A DNA stretch of 64,000 nucleotides from Candidatus Hodarchaeota archaeon (GCA_016839815.1 JAEOTM010000047.1:1-64000); one strand, 5' to 3'; shown: positions 52,507 through 61,852, counted from the stretch's first letter. The notes: generated by a model from the letters alone, not told the origin. Made by a program: numbers and translations.

Positions 52507-53283
52507 ATGCGTATTCAATTAGTTTTAAACGTATGGGAGAGTAAAGCGTTCATTGCGAAGGCAATAATGAATCATCCTGACATTCAGGAGTATTTAGCAA
52601 CTGGTACTATTGCAATCGGAAGAGGTATAACTAATGCATTTATTTTACGCGAATTTCTAAGCGCTACAGAAAATTCAGATTTTGATATTGATATAGATAA
52701 TTATGTTGCTGGAGTAATTGATGGATCGTTATGGGTTTCGCACCCAGATACACGCACACCCGAAGTTGTATTTCGTCAAGGAAAGCCCAGTATAGAACCA
52801 ATTGCTCAATCAGTAGAATCATGTGACCTGATAATTAAGGGGGGAAATGCATTAGGTTCCGACTGGGTAGCAGGAGTCTTATGTGCACATCCACAAGGAG
52901 GAACAATAGGCTCTGTATATTCAATAGCCCTTTCAAGAGGCATTAAGATACTTGTACCAATATCTATCCAAAAAACAATTCCGCTAGCTATTACTGAAAT
53001 AATATCAGAACTTGGTGGACAGAATAATATTGATTATGCGAGGGGATTGCCAGTAAGTTTGTTTCCAATTATAGGGGGTGAAATATTCTCGGAAATTGAA
53101 GCGATAGATACGGTAGCAACAGTAAATGCCTATCCAATTGCTGCGGGAGGGGTATATGAGGGTGCAGGATCGTCTGTATTTGAGATTTCTGGTCCAGATA
53201 CTGAAGTAGAAAAGGTCAAGAAATTATTCAATAAGATAAAAGATACTAAACCATTAAATGTGAATCTAAAACCCCATTCATAA
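52507..53283 (+). CDS. Conserved hypothetical protein
   Basis: The 258-residue cytoplasmic protein has features of a Rossmann-like or beta-alpha fold: TIAIGRGITNAFIL, CDLIIKGGNALG, HPQGGTIGSVYSIALSRG, and a Gly-rich end AAGGVYEGAGSS. I do not recognise it as a named family. Gene order (MBL hydrolase before, GH130 after, gaps of 15 bp each) suggests one transcript, so a role in sugar or small-molecule metabolism is possible but not shown. Confidence 0.6.
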   Translation: MRIQLVLNVWESKAFIAKAIMNHPDIQEYLATGTIAIGRGITNAFILREFLSATENSDFDIDIDNYVAGVIDGSLWVSHPDTRTPEVVFRQGKPSIEPIAQSVESCDLIIKGGNALGSDWVAGVLCAHPQGGTIGSVYSIALSRGIKILVPISIQKTIPLAITEIISELGGQNNIDYARGLPVSLFPIIGGEIFSEIEAIDTVATVNAYPIAAGGVYEGAGSSVFEISGPDTEVEKVKKLFNKIKDTKPLNVNLKPHS

Positions 53284-53298
53284 AGAAGTGAACAATGG

Positions 53299-54237
53299 AT
53301 GAAGAAATACTCCTACGTTACCCGATATGAAAAAAATCCGATTTTAACTAAGGAAGACATTCCATATCAAGTTGAAACCGTTCATAATGCAGGAGTTACT
53401 AAATATAATGGTAAGTATATTATGATCTTTAGATCCCACTTAAGGACTGGAAGATCAATCATAGGGTTAGCTGAAAGTAAAAACGGTTTTGATTTCGATG
53501 TAAGCGAAGATCCGTTTATGATTCCTTCTCAACAACCTTTTTTCAAAGATTACGAAGAATATGGTGTTGAAGATCCAAGAATTTCTCAAATTGGAGATGA
53601 ATACTACATCACATACTCTGCCTACTCGAAATTTGGTGTTAGAATTGGATTAGCTAAAACTCAGGATTTTCAATCAGTGGAACGAATAGCATTTATAACA
53701 CAATCAGATTACAGAAATACTGTTATTTTTCCAGAGATAATTAATAATGAATACATTAAACTAGATAGACCTCATTCTGATATTAGTCCTTGGAGTATTT
53801 GGATAAGTTACTCCCCCGATTTAATTCACTGGGGGAAATCTAAAGTTATTATGAAACCAGTAATTTATCACTGGGATGAGATGAAAATAGGAGCAGGAGC
53901 CCCTCCAATAAAAACAAAAAAAGGATGGTTAAATATTTATCATGGTGTATTTCCAACAATGGACGGTTCAATCTATCGATTAGGGGTGGCTTTACATGAT
54001 TTGAAAGATCCTTCAAAATTACTCGGAATCAGTGATGAATGGATTTTACAACCAGAAGATCCGTGGGAAGTCACAGGGTATGTTCATAATGTAGTTTTTA
54101 GTTGTGGGGCAGTTCCTGAACCCAATGGAGAAGTAAAGATTTATTGGGGAGGAGCAGATACAGTTATGTGCGTTGGGACTGCGAAAATTGACGCATTGGT
54201 TAATTTATGTCTTTCTAAATCACGTGATCCCTACTAG
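53299..54237 (+). CDS. GH130 family glycosidase/phosphorylase
   Basis: The 312-residue five-bladed propeller protein has the GH130 pattern: NAGVTKYNGKYIMIFRSH, GVEDPRISQIGDEYYITYSA, SPDLIHWGKSK, KIGAGAPPIKTKKGWL and YRLGVALHDLKDP, including the catalytic Asp in GVEDPR. GH130 enzymes split beta-1,4-mannosyl bonds, mostly by phosphorolysis. Mannoside specificity is known for the family and inferred here. The start is ATG 53299. It lies at the end of a three-gene run. The HAD phosphatase, of the beta-phosphoglucomutase type, is convergent with it 5 bp away. Confidence 0.88.
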   Translation: MKKYSYVTRYEKNPILTKEDIPYQVETVHNAGVTKYNGKYIMIFRSHLRTGRSIIGLAESKNGFDFDVSEDPFMIPSQQPFFKDYEEYGVEDPRISQIGDEYYITYSAYSKFGVRIGLAKTQDFQSVERIAFITQSDYRNTVIFPEIINNEYIKLDRPHSDISPWSIWISYSPDLIHWGKSKVIMKPVIYHWDEMKIGAGAPPIKTKKGWLNIYHGVFPTMDGSIYRLGVALHDLKDPSKLLGISDEWILQPEDPWEVTGYVHNVVFSCGAVPEPNGEVKIYWGGADTVMCVGTAKIDALVNLCLSKSRDPY

Positions 54238-54241
54238 ATAC

Positions 54242-54922
54242 TTAACAGAATCTAGAGAGATCTAATTCAGAAAAAGAATCTATTATAAGATCTGCCTCTT
54301 CAAGTTTTTTTCTAGGAAAAGAAGTTGTTATTGCAATGACATGCATTCCTGCTTGATTTGCAGCACTAATACCATGAGGGGCGTCTTCAATTGCGACACA
54401 TTCTGAAGGAGAAACATTAAGCTTTTCCGCAGCATTCAAGAAAATATCGGGAAAAGGTTTACTCCGTATACCAGGTTCAGCTCCTGCAATAGAATCAAAT
54501 TCATTTTCTAGAGATACTTGTTGAAGATTAAAGGTTATTTTCTTAAGTGTACCAGAAGAAGCTACTCCAATTTTCCATTTAAGATCACGAGCTTGCTTAA
54601 TAATCAGATCAATACCCGAGACTCTTTTTAACTTATTTTCTGCTATTTCTAAGTATACTTCGTCTTTCAATCTCATCAGATATTGGATTTTTTCTTCAGT
54701 ACCACTTAAATTAAATGTTTTGAAGTAATAATCTACTGAAGCTCTTGAAGTACCCCCCAAAATTTCCTCGTAATTCGTCCCAATATCCACACCATATTCC
54801 TGCTCAAATACGATATTCCATGCCCCGCAACTTAATGGTTCTGAATCTACAATTACTCCATCACAATCTAGAATTAATGCCTTTATGGGTTTATCAAAAC
54901 TAGAGGAAAGGTGGTTTCTCAT
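54242..54922 (-). CDS. HAD phosphatase/phosphoglucomutase-like protein
   Basis: The 226-residue HAD protein has motif I LDCDGVIVDSEP (nucleophile and acid/base Asp intact), an alpha-helical cap, GVASSGT as motif II, a Lys in the RSKPFPDIF stretch and IEDAPHGISAA as motif IV. The subfamily is the beta-phosphoglucomutase/sugar phosphatase group. It follows the aminotransferase gene by 16 bp on the minus strand, so both may be co-transcribed. Confidence 0.92.
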   Translation of the reverse strand: MRNHLSSSFDKPIKALILDCDGVIVDSEPLSCGAWNIVFEQEYGVDIGTNYEEILGGTSRASVDYYFKTFNLSGTEEKIQYLMRLKDEVYLEIAENKLKRVSGIDLIIKQARDLKWKIGVASSGTLKKITFNLQQVSLENEFDSIAGAEPGIRSKPFPDIFLNAAEKLNVSPSECVAIEDAPHGISAANQAGMHVIAITTSFPRKKLEEADLIIDSFSELDLSRFC

Positions 54923-54938
54923 GCAAATAGAAAATTAT

Positions 54939-56219
54939 TTAGAGATTCATTAATGCTGTGGTTATCCTTTCAAGAATCTCGGTAATTTGGTTTTCAGAAA
55001 TGATTAGGGGAGGTAGGAATTTGCTTGTGGCTTTATGATTTCCGCAATAATCACAAAATACCCCATTTCTTACAGAACTTAATACAAAATAGAGTGAGGT
55101 AAAATCATCAATGAATTCGACTCCCCACATTAGGCCTCTTCCTCTCACATCCACTATTTTATCAGAAAAGTCATTTTTTAGCTTATTTAGACCTTGACCA
55201 AATAGTTTTCCGACATTCTCCACATGGGCTAAGAATGACGGGGTTGATATAATATCCAACATTTTTCGAGTAATATAACATCCTAATTCCGATCCTCCTG
55301 TCGTACTGATATGTAAAAATGGATCTTCCTCAAATACTGACTCTAATTCAGGGATGTAACTAGTTGTTGACAAAGGATAAACTCCTGAACTCATCCCTTT
55401 TGCTAGCACCATAATATCAGGGACAACCTGTTCCTTATCGTATAGGCCCCCATAGATTCCCCACATCTTCCCTGTCCTTCCCAGCCCTGTTTGTACTTCA
55501 TCAGCAATCATTACGACATTTTTATCATCACAAAGCTCACGAACTTCCCGAAAATAGCCTTCAGGAGGAATTAAAATTCCTCCAGTTGCAGGAATGGTTT
55601 CAAAGAGTACACATGCAGTTTCTTCATCCATAACTTCCCTTAGTGCATTTATATCTGCAAATGGAACCTGTAAAAAGTCAGGTGAATCCCAGAAGAATGG
55701 ATCCTTAAAACTTGGGGCACATGCTCCAAGAGCAAATCCTGTTACTCCGTGATAAGCCCTTTTTGCCGAAATTATCTTTTTTCGCTTTGTAAATGCCCTT
55801 GAAAGTTTAATCGCTAGATCGATTGCTTCACCACCTCCCACAGAAAACATAGTTTTCGAGATTCTACCAGGTAAGAGATCAGCTAGTTGTTTAGCCAATA
55901 GAGCTCGTTGTTCGCTCAATAAGTGATGATCCCCTATATCAAGACCTAGATTTAAACCTTCTTTTAATGCAGCATTAATCTCGGGATGATGGTGTCCCAA
56001 ATTAAAGACACCTCCACTCGTATGACAATCTATCAATTCTAAGGGGCCATTACCATCCTCTCCCTCAAGCATATGTATTTTAATTCCTTCTCGTTTAGCT
56101 TGAATCAATCCTAAGCCAATTTGAGTGAAAAAAGAAGCCTTCGGCTCTGATACATACTTCGCATACAAATCTACCAATGATTTTTGATCTTTGGTTCCAA
56201 AAACCTTTTTCTGATGCAT
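54939..56219 (-). CDS. Class III PLP-dependent aminotransferase
   Basis: The 426-residue omega-aminotransferase has TSGGVFNLGHHHPE, SVGGGEAIDLAIKLSRAFT, YHGVTGFALG, IADEVQTGLGRTG with the pyridine-binding Asp, and LAKGMSSGVYPLS with the PLP lysine. The family includes ornithine/putrescine, GABA and acetylornithine aminotransferases; the sequence does not decide. The N-terminal 40 residues, with a Lys/Phe-rich stretch, differ from the usual. It lies between the HAD gene and the UbiA-like gene, all on the same strand. Confidence 0.92.
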   Translation of the reverse strand: MHQKKVFGTKDQKSLVDLYAKYVSEPKASFFTQIGLGLIQAKREGIKIHMLEGEDGNGPLELIDCHTSGGVFNLGHHHPEINAALKEGLNLGLDIGDHHLLSEQRALLAKQLADLLPGRISKTMFSVGGGEAIDLAIKLSRAFTKRKKIISAKRAYHGVTGFALGACAPSFKDPFFWDSPDFLQVPFADINALREVMDEETACVLFETIPATGGILIPPEGYFREVRELCDDKNVVMIADEVQTGLGRTGKMWGIYGGLYDKEQVVPDIMVLAKGMSSGVYPLSTTSYIPELESVFEEDPFLHISTTGGSELGCYITRKMLDIISTPSFLAHVENVGKLFGQGLNKLKNDFSDKIVDVRGRGLMWGVEFIDDFTSLYFVLSSVRNGVFCDYCGNHKATSKFLPPLIISENQITEILERITTALMNL

Positions 56220-56272
56220 AGAACTTTACTTCGTGACCTCCAAATAAAAATCTATTGAAGTCAATGATGAGC

Positions 56273-57232
56273 CTAGAAATAGGTAGCCAATAGGGTTGGG
56301 GAGTACAATAATCCAAAAATAACTGCCCCCCCACCACTAGTAATCATAATAGTTCTGTATAATAACAAAGCACCTTCTTGATCCTGTCTTCTTAATAAAT
56401 TGAAAACAGCAACGATTTCAATTATACCCAGTAAAAAAGGAGTCCAATTCGCGATTAAAAGGTTATTATTCATTAAATAAATGTTTAAAAGTACCAATAG
56501 CAATACTCGAACAAGTACCACTCCTGCAGTTAATTTTATTGCTTTGGATCTCCCAAGAAACACAACTGTTGTCTTATCCCCAACCGTTTGATCGGTTTCA
56601 ATGTCTATCAACATTGTAGGTAGATGTATTCCCATAACTAGTATAAAATTAAGTAGAATACCAAGGCCAACTAAGTCCAACTCAACAAATGTAGTTGGAC
56701 CTAGTAATCCAACGTATATGGGAATAAAAACCCCGATTATTACGAGTGTATCTAAGATATCCAAGATAGGACGAGATTTTAATTTGAAGGGAGGAACTGA
56801 ATATAAAACTGAACCAATTATTCCAATTAAGCAGGCTAAAATTAATAAGAGAATTTTAGAGACCGTTCTGCTATTCGGAACTAGTAAAAGATTGAAAGGA
56901 ACTAATAAGATCCAGATCAGTATAGTCCATGAAAGTATCTGCACTTTTTGTAGTGGATTTGATTCACCAAGAGGATTTCGGAGAGATAAACCACGTGGAT
57001 TTATAGAATCGCTTTCTCGATCATAATATCCATTTAAGCTGAAATGACCTAAACTGAAGAGAAAAATGGATAGAGAACTGGAGATCAATGAGTTAACTGG
57101 AAGTCGATATAAGAGAGCGATCATAAGGGCTACTTGGGAAAAAATAAATCCCCATTCAGGGCGGGATACCAATAAAAGATACCAAGAATATTCTTTGACT
57201 CTAACTAATCGATTCGTTTCTGATTTCATCAA
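56273..57232 (-). CDS. UbiA-family prenyltransferase (1)
   Basis: The 319-residue membrane protein has eight to nine helices and both UbiA Asp motifs: NGYYDRESD (NxxxDxxxD) after helix 2 and DIETDQTVGDKT after helix 6. These bind prenyl diphosphate with Mg2+. Members attach polyprenyl chains to aromatic or glycerol acceptors. In archaea they include quinone and lipid enzymes; here the acceptor is not shown. A class III aminotransferase and an HAD phosphatase gene are downstream on the same strand. Confidence 0.88.
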   Translation of the reverse strand: MMKSETNRLVRVKEYSWYLLLVSRPEWGFIFSQVALMIALLYRLPVNSLISSSLSIFLFSLGHFSLNGYYDRESDSINPRGLSLRNPLGESNPLQKVQILSWTILIWILLVPFNLLLVPNSRTVSKILLLILACLIGIIGSVLYSVPPFKLKSRPILDILDTLVIIGVFIPIYVGLLGPTTFVELDLVGLGILLNFILVMGIHLPTMLIDIETDQTVGDKTTVVFLGRSKAIKLTAGVVLVRVLLLVLLNIYLMNNNLLIANWTPFLLGIIEIVAVFNLLRRQDQEGALLLYRTIMITSGGGAVIFGLLYSPTLLATYF

Positions 57233-57328
57233 ATAATTCTGGAAAGATTTTCTTTAAATTTAATATTGCTAATCAATGAAAGTTCAAAAGATAATCGTAA
57301 GATATCATTTTGTGGCCAGACACAAATA

Positions 57329-57369
57329 TTTATAATGTCATACATGTTTATCTTGTCATACCGTCATAC
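57329..57369 (+). promoter_or_regulatory. Promoter with three GTCATAC repeats upstream of the RHH genes
   Basis: A TATA-like TTTATAA is at 57329-57335. Three direct copies of GTCATAC follow at 57337-57343, 57355-57361 and 57363-57369, in the zone between the TATA box and the probable transcription start. The start codon of the first RHH gene is at 57410. Direct repeats just behind the promoter suit a ribbon-helix-helix autoregulator. Confidence 0.55.
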
Positions 57370-57409
57370 AAGTCAAAGCGATGACTTGAAAAACCGATTG
57401 GTGAAAAAA

Positions 57410-57949
57410 ATGTCAGAATACGATGATTGGTCAGATAAGGAAATAAGCGACTTGAAAAAGATGAAAAATGTAACGATACGTGGAATCGACTCGGAAATCT
57501 ATGATGAATTCTCTTCTTCCATTAAGTCCCTCAAAATGAACATTGGAGAAGCTATCACGCAGATGATGCAAGATGTAATGGAAGATTTTGGTGAGACATT
57601 TCCTAATTTGACCGCTAAAGGATCACTAGGTAAAATGAGGAAAGATCGCATTTCCATTAATGCTCTTGATACCTTGAGAGTATCCAAGAAGGATTTGGAA
57701 GAAGCAGGTGCAGAAATCAGATTTTCTCACGTAACCAAATTAATCTTTGAACCTGATGTGGATTTAACTACCTTTAACAAGTATGTTCGAGGAATTTCGC
57801 ATTGTGATTATGTAAAAATTCCCGCTTTTCTTCCAAAGCTTGTTTTATTGTCGAAAACTCAGTATTGTGGTAAAGTTGAATCATATCCCGTGGAAGAATC
57901 TGCTAAAATGACCGCAAAGTCGTTTCATGACTCATATGAAGAAGAATAA
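57410..57949 (+). CDS. RHH-type DNA-binding protein with unrecognised C-terminal domain (1)
   Basis: The 179-residue protein starts at ATG 57410, set by GGTGA at 57400-57404; a longer frame to 57266 runs over the promoter. Residues 20-58 (VTIRGIDSEIYDEFSSSIKS, then LKMNIGEAITQMMQ) fit a ribbon-helix-helix domain. Residues 79-160 form a second domain (ISINALDTLRVSKKDL, then F-x-HVTKLIFEPD and HCDYVKIPAF) shared with the next gene product. I know no name for it. It is probably a dimeric transcription factor binding the GTCATAC repeats upstream. A paralogue follows 20 bp downstream. Confidence 0.7.
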   Translation: MSEYDDWSDKEISDLKKMKNVTIRGIDSEIYDEFSSSIKSLKMNIGEAITQMMQDVMEDFGETFPNLTAKGSLGKMRKDRISINALDTLRVSKKDLEEAGAEIRFSHVTKLIFEPDVDLTTFNKYVRGISHCDYVKIPAFLPKLVLLSKTQYCGKVESYPVEESAKMTAKSFHDSYEEE

Positions 57950-57969
57950 GAGAAATTCTCCTCAGAGAG

Positions 57970-58704
57970 GTGATTGAAACGACTGTAGAGATTATAAATC
58001 CTAGCCAGCTTAAAACTTCATTATCACACCAAATATTTAAACTAACTGAGAATCTTAAAGCCGAGAATATCTCGTATGAAGAAATATTAGATCTCTTTCG
58101 GAATATCATTAAGGAGAGGGAGTTTTTAATTTCAGAGATAGATAATTTGAAATCCATCCTACAGACATATGAGTCAGTAATGCAAGTTAAATCTAATCCT
58201 TTGGTAATTACTTTATCAGAAATTGAAGAAAACTTGTACAATGATTTTGAAAGTTTGTCAAGCAAACTTGGTAGAAGTGATGGGGAAATTTTAAACATTT
58301 TGATGGAACTTTTTCTTGCGCGTAATGAGAAATATGCGTTTCCTAAGCTAACTGCGTCTGAACTAGTGGGAAGAGTAAAAGGAACTATTTCAACGGTGAG
58401 AATTCGAAATCATCGATTTTTGAGAATTTCTGACCAAGACCTAGAGAATTTGGATGGAAAGATAGATTTCGATAATATTAAGACCATTATCCTTGATGTT
58501 ACTCCAGAGAATTTCGTTAAGTATGTCAATTCAATAAAAAGGTGTGCAGAGGTTCATGTTTCCACCACAATATCGAAGTTGATGGTATATGCGCGAACTA
58601 GTGAATGTCAAGAAATACACTTCATTCCTCCTCAATCAGAGAATTGTCTGGAATATGCAAAAGAGGCAAATCAGGTTGTAGAAGAATGGAATAGTTACAA
58701 ATGA
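57970..58704 (+). CDS. RHH-type protein with coiled coil and the same C-terminal domain (2)
   Basis: The 244-residue paralogue of the previous product adds an N-terminal helical, probably coiled-coil region (residues 20-72). Residues 77-117 align with the RHH part, and 139-219 with the same second domain (VRIRNHRFLRISDQDLEN, DNIKTIILDVTPENFVKYV, RCAEVHVSTTISKL). Translation starts at GTG 57970 behind AGAGAG. Only 20 bp separate the genes, so one transcript carries both. The pair may form hetero-oligomers on DNA (inference). Confidence 0.65.
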   Translation: MIETTVEIINPSQLKTSLSHQIFKLTENLKAENISYEEILDLFRNIIKEREFLISEIDNLKSILQTYESVMQVKSNPLVITLSEIEENLYNDFESLSSKLGRSDGEILNILMELFLARNEKYAFPKLTASELVGRVKGTISTVRIRNHRFLRISDQDLENLDGKIDFDNIKTIILDVTPENFVKYVNSIKRCAEVHVSTTISKLMVYARTSECQEIHFIPPQSENCLEYAKEANQVVEEWNSYK

Positions 58705-58770
58705 TCTATTTTTCCTTAAACCACCTTTACCATCCTGATTTACACTATGTAGGGCCCATATATTATCTGA

Positions 58771-59988
58771 TCAAAATGCTGTCATAATCAAGTAACCTGC
58801 AAGTGGTAAAATCAGAAGAGGGACTATTCCAATTAATAATCTCATTATTGATATTCTCTTCGTATCCATATCTGCGTTGTATTTTTCTAATGGCTTAAAT
58901 CCTCGTCCAGTCATTTTATATTTGTTGTCGATAAGAATTGTCAGACTTGGTTGCTGGAAGAAAGAAATTCTATCAAATAATACATTTTCAAGTTCCTGAA
59001 TTAATCCTTCAAATTTAATTTGTGCAGCGGATAAATCACTAATAAGAGATTCATGGGGAGTATTTTTTAGTTCATCAAGAGTGATTTCTTTTGCTTCGAT
59101 TAATTCTTTCAAAGAAGTATCAATCTCCACATTACCCCCTTGGTACTTAAATATCCCAGATGCTCTCCAGTATTTGAACTCGTACTTTTGGGCTTGGAAT
59201 TCTCCAAAATAACCTTCACCACCGCAAGAAGAACATTTTTGTTTTCCTGTTCCTTGACATGATGTGCAGGTTCTCTGTCCTGATCCACTACATGATATAC
59301 ATCGTTCTCTTCTCGTTTCAGATGTCTTCTTAGCATAGTTATATTGAGTTCGTGTTACTGAACCACTACCACCACAACTAGTGCATCGACTCTTTCCAGT
59401 AGAACTACACATTGAACAGTGTGACTTTCCTTGTCCACCACAACGCATACAAGACTGTTTCTTTAACGTACCAGCCACAGGATAGATTTTTGTGCTTTTC
59501 TCAAATGTTGTTGGAAAATCTACGTTAATAGGTTCTGAAAAAAACTGTTGCTTTTGTGCTTCAGAATAACCCATTTTCTTAGATATGGTAGAAACTTTGT
59601 AAAATTCAGCTTCTCCTCTTGCTTCAAATAATAGTGCTCCTTCATCCGCAGTCCATTTCAAGCTCTTCAGGGGAGGAGTAGATCGTAATAAACCCCTTAT
59701 TCCTCTCTGATGACTCCACCACCAAAAATTAATCAGATCGTCTGTATCTAGAGGTATTTCCGAAGCAGGATGATCGAGAATCTCTGGACGTTTTATGGGA
59801 CGAATTTTGGCATAAAAAAGAAATATTACTAAATAGATACCAATAGCTATACCCGAATATATTAACAAATGTGTGTCTATTTGAAAATCTTGGTTGATTA
59901 CACCGTCATAAAGCCAAAACGTAAGCACTCCCTCTAAAATAATTAGGATCGCTCCAAAGAAAATTACAGAATATATTTTTTTCATCAT
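58771..59988 (-). CDS. Membrane protein with six CxxC (DnaJ zinc-finger-like) motifs
   Basis: The 405-residue protein has membrane helices at about 8-28 and 42-60 and a third near 385-403. Between residues 180 and 255 six CxxC(x)GxG-type motifs occur (Cys180, 191, 202, 230, 241 and 252, each with a Cys three residues later), as in the central zinc-binding region of DnaJ. No J-domain is seen. DnaJ-type fingers bind unfolded peptides, so a membrane-bound chaperone or protein-quality role is possible (inference). The cytoplasmic remainder (residues 60-175) is unfamiliar. Confidence 0.72.
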   Translation of the reverse strand: MMKKIYSVIFFGAILIILEGVLTFWLYDGVINQDFQIDTHLLIYSGIAIGIYLVIFLFYAKIRPIKRPEILDHPASEIPLDTDDLINFWWWSHQRGIRGLLRSTPPLKSLKWTADEGALLFEARGEAEFYKVSTISKKMGYSEAQKQQFFSEPINVDFPTTFEKSTKIYPVAGTLKKQSCMRCGGQGKSHCSMCSSTGKSRCTSCGGSGSVTRTQYNYAKKTSETRRERCISCSGSGQRTCTSCQGTGKQKCSSCGGEGYFGEFQAQKYEFKYWRASGIFKYQGGNVEIDTSLKELIEAKEITLDELKNTPHESLISDLSAAQIKFEGLIQELENVLFDRISFFQQPSLTILIDNKYKMTGRGFKPLEKYNADMDTKRISIMRLLIGIVPLLILPLAGYLIMTAF

Positions 59989-60219
59989 TTACAACATCAT
60001 TGTACGAGAATTTTCATAACGTACAATTCCTTTTAGCAGTCAATGAATCTTAAAAAAACTTTCTATGGAAATTCATTGGGTTCTTTAGTTAGAGAATCTA
60101 CTATTTATCCTTAGTTCAAAGAAGATTAGTGAAGAATATTCCAAAAATTACCTCCAACTAAAAGTATAAAAATAAAAATGTAAGAAAATTACATAATCAT
60201 TTTATTGGTGAGAAAGAAA

Positions 60220-60873
60220 ATGAAATTTGGTCCAACCTCCTTTTCGCATGATACAGAGCTTACTGAACCCATTACCTCTTTTGGTCCTTTAGTTGCTCGT
60301 GGAAACCTATATGCTCCTAAAATTTCAACTAATGGGCCCTGTTCAATTGGTGAAAACTTAGAAATCGGTGAAGCATTAAAAGTGAATGGGCCCCTAGTTA
60401 TTAAGGGTTCATTTACTTGTCATAAAGATGCTTCGGCCAAAGTAAATGGTCCTGTTACAATAAATGGCGGAGTAATTGGTGGAAAAATAAAAATAAATGG
60501 ACCCATGAAGTCACGTTATGTAGAAGTTAGCTCTCTTAAGGTAAATGGACCAGTAAACATTACAGAAGATATCATTGCTAAAGATAGTGTTGTACTTGGT
60601 GTGGGAAGGTCGAGTAAAAGTCGAGAGAATCAATCTGTAGAAGTGGGAGGAGTCATTGATGCTCCTCACATTCGGATTACAAATTATTCATCGATGTTTT
60701 CACCGGCGAAAATCATCAAAAAAGTAATCGGATTGAAGGATAAGTTTGAGAGAGTCCTAGTTCTGGAAGACCTCAAATTTAAAGCTAAAACTCTTGAATT
60801 AGAGGGAATTGAACTTGAGAATTGTGATACTTCAGAAGTTGATGAGATAATCAAACTCCATTCTACTAAATAA
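60220..60873 (+). CDS. Bactofilin-like polymer-forming protein
   Basis: The product has 217 residues from ATG 60220, supported by GGTGA at 60207-60211; the frame opens at TTG 60205. Residues 20-150 are built from short repeats ending in NGP (TNGPCSIGENL, VNGPLVIKGSF, VNGPVTINGG, INGPMKSR, VNGPVNITED), the pattern of bactofilin/polymer-forming beta-helices. A helical tail follows. Bactofilins assemble into filaments that organise the cell envelope; they are known in bacteria and reported in archaea. It is transcribed alone. Confidence 0.75.
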   Translation: MKFGPTSFSHDTELTEPITSFGPLVARGNLYAPKISTNGPCSIGENLEIGEALKVNGPLVIKGSFTCHKDASAKVNGPVTINGGVIGGKIKINGPMKSRYVEVSSLKVNGPVNITEDIIAKDSVVLGVGRSSKSRENQSVEVGGVIDAPHIRITNYSSMFSPAKIIKKVIGLKDKFERVLVLEDLKFKAKTLELEGIELENCDTSEVDEIIKLHSTK

Positions 60874-60939
60874 GGGGAAATACTTACCCTGTAGTCTGCA
60901 ATTACATCCAAATCTTTCGAAGATTAACCGTAATTCAAT

Positions 60940-61842
60940 GTGGTCCACAACGTGAATACACCGTCCTCGCAAAAAACGTTTTTTCAAATGGTTCGAGGTC
61001 TTTTTATCCTAGGTAGACCAGTAGATGGAATTATAATTGGGTGTACCGCTGTTCTAGGAATGATAGTTGGCTTACACTCTGTTCCGTCTACATTTCAAAT
61101 AGTTCTCGGAATTTTGTGCGGTATTTTACTCCTCGCAGGAATGGATACCTTCAATGATTACCTGGATATCGAAATAGATAGTATGTCCAAACCATGGCGA
61201 CCACTACCAGCTGGAATTGTAGATCGTCAATTAGCATTACTAGCTGCGATCGTAGAAACCATAAGTGCATTTATTCTAGGTTATATCCTTTTTAACTATC
61301 AAGCAATTGTAATTGGTTTGGTAGCTGTTATCCTGGCGGTTGTATACTCAAAATGGTTAAAACCCATTTTCCTAGCAAAAAATGTTATAGTAGCATTTAG
61401 TTTATCCTTAACATTTCTAGGAGGGGCTTTAGCAGTAAATTCTACCCCAGTGATAGACAATACATTTCTTTTACTACAATCTCTTGTCTTTCTTACAGCG
61501 TTTACTTTTGAAATCCACAAAGATCTAGGAGATCTAGCTGGTGATAAAGATCATGATGTGACAACATTCCCAATTCGATTTGGAATGAGCAATACCGTTT
61601 GGTTTATTAACCTCTGTTATACCTTAGCATGGTGTATTGCTTTGTTATTCATATTCATTCTTGAAATAGATCTTTTTTATCTTATTATTGTTATGATAAC
61701 AGCAATATTATTGGCATTAGTGATGTATTTATTAATTAAAAATCCTGTAAAGTATATCGAATTGACTAGAAGAATCACAACCCTAGTAATGGGATTTATC
61801 CTACTTGGTTTAGCTCATATCTCATTATTGACTTATTCTTAA
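60940..61842 (+). CDS. UbiA-family prenyltransferase (2), DGGGP synthase-like
   Basis: The 300-residue membrane protein has the first Asp motif NDYLDIEID (72-80) followed by SMSKPWRPLPAG, and the second DLGDLAGDKDHD. The RPLPAG stretch is typical of archaeal digeranylgeranylglyceryl-phosphate synthase, which adds the second geranylgeranyl chain to the archaeal lipid backbone. The start is GTG 60940, with GTG 60952 an alternative. It converges with the dehydratase gene. Lipid synthesis is the most likely role, but quinone-type substrates cannot be excluded. Confidence 0.85.
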   Translation: MVHNVNTPSSQKTFFQMVRGLFILGRPVDGIIIGCTAVLGMIVGLHSVPSTFQIVLGILCGILLLAGMDTFNDYLDIEIDSMSKPWRPLPAGIVDRQLALLAAIVETISAFILGYILFNYQAIVIGLVAVILAVVYSKWLKPIFLAKNVIVAFSLSLTFLGGALAVNSTPVIDNTFLLLQSLVFLTAFTFEIHKDLGDLAGDKDHDVTTFPIRFGMSNTVWFINLCYTLAWCIALLFIFILEIDLFYLIIVMITAILLALVMYLLIKNPVKYIELTRRITTLVMGFILLGLAHISLLTYS

Positions 61843-61852
61843 CGTAAATTGC

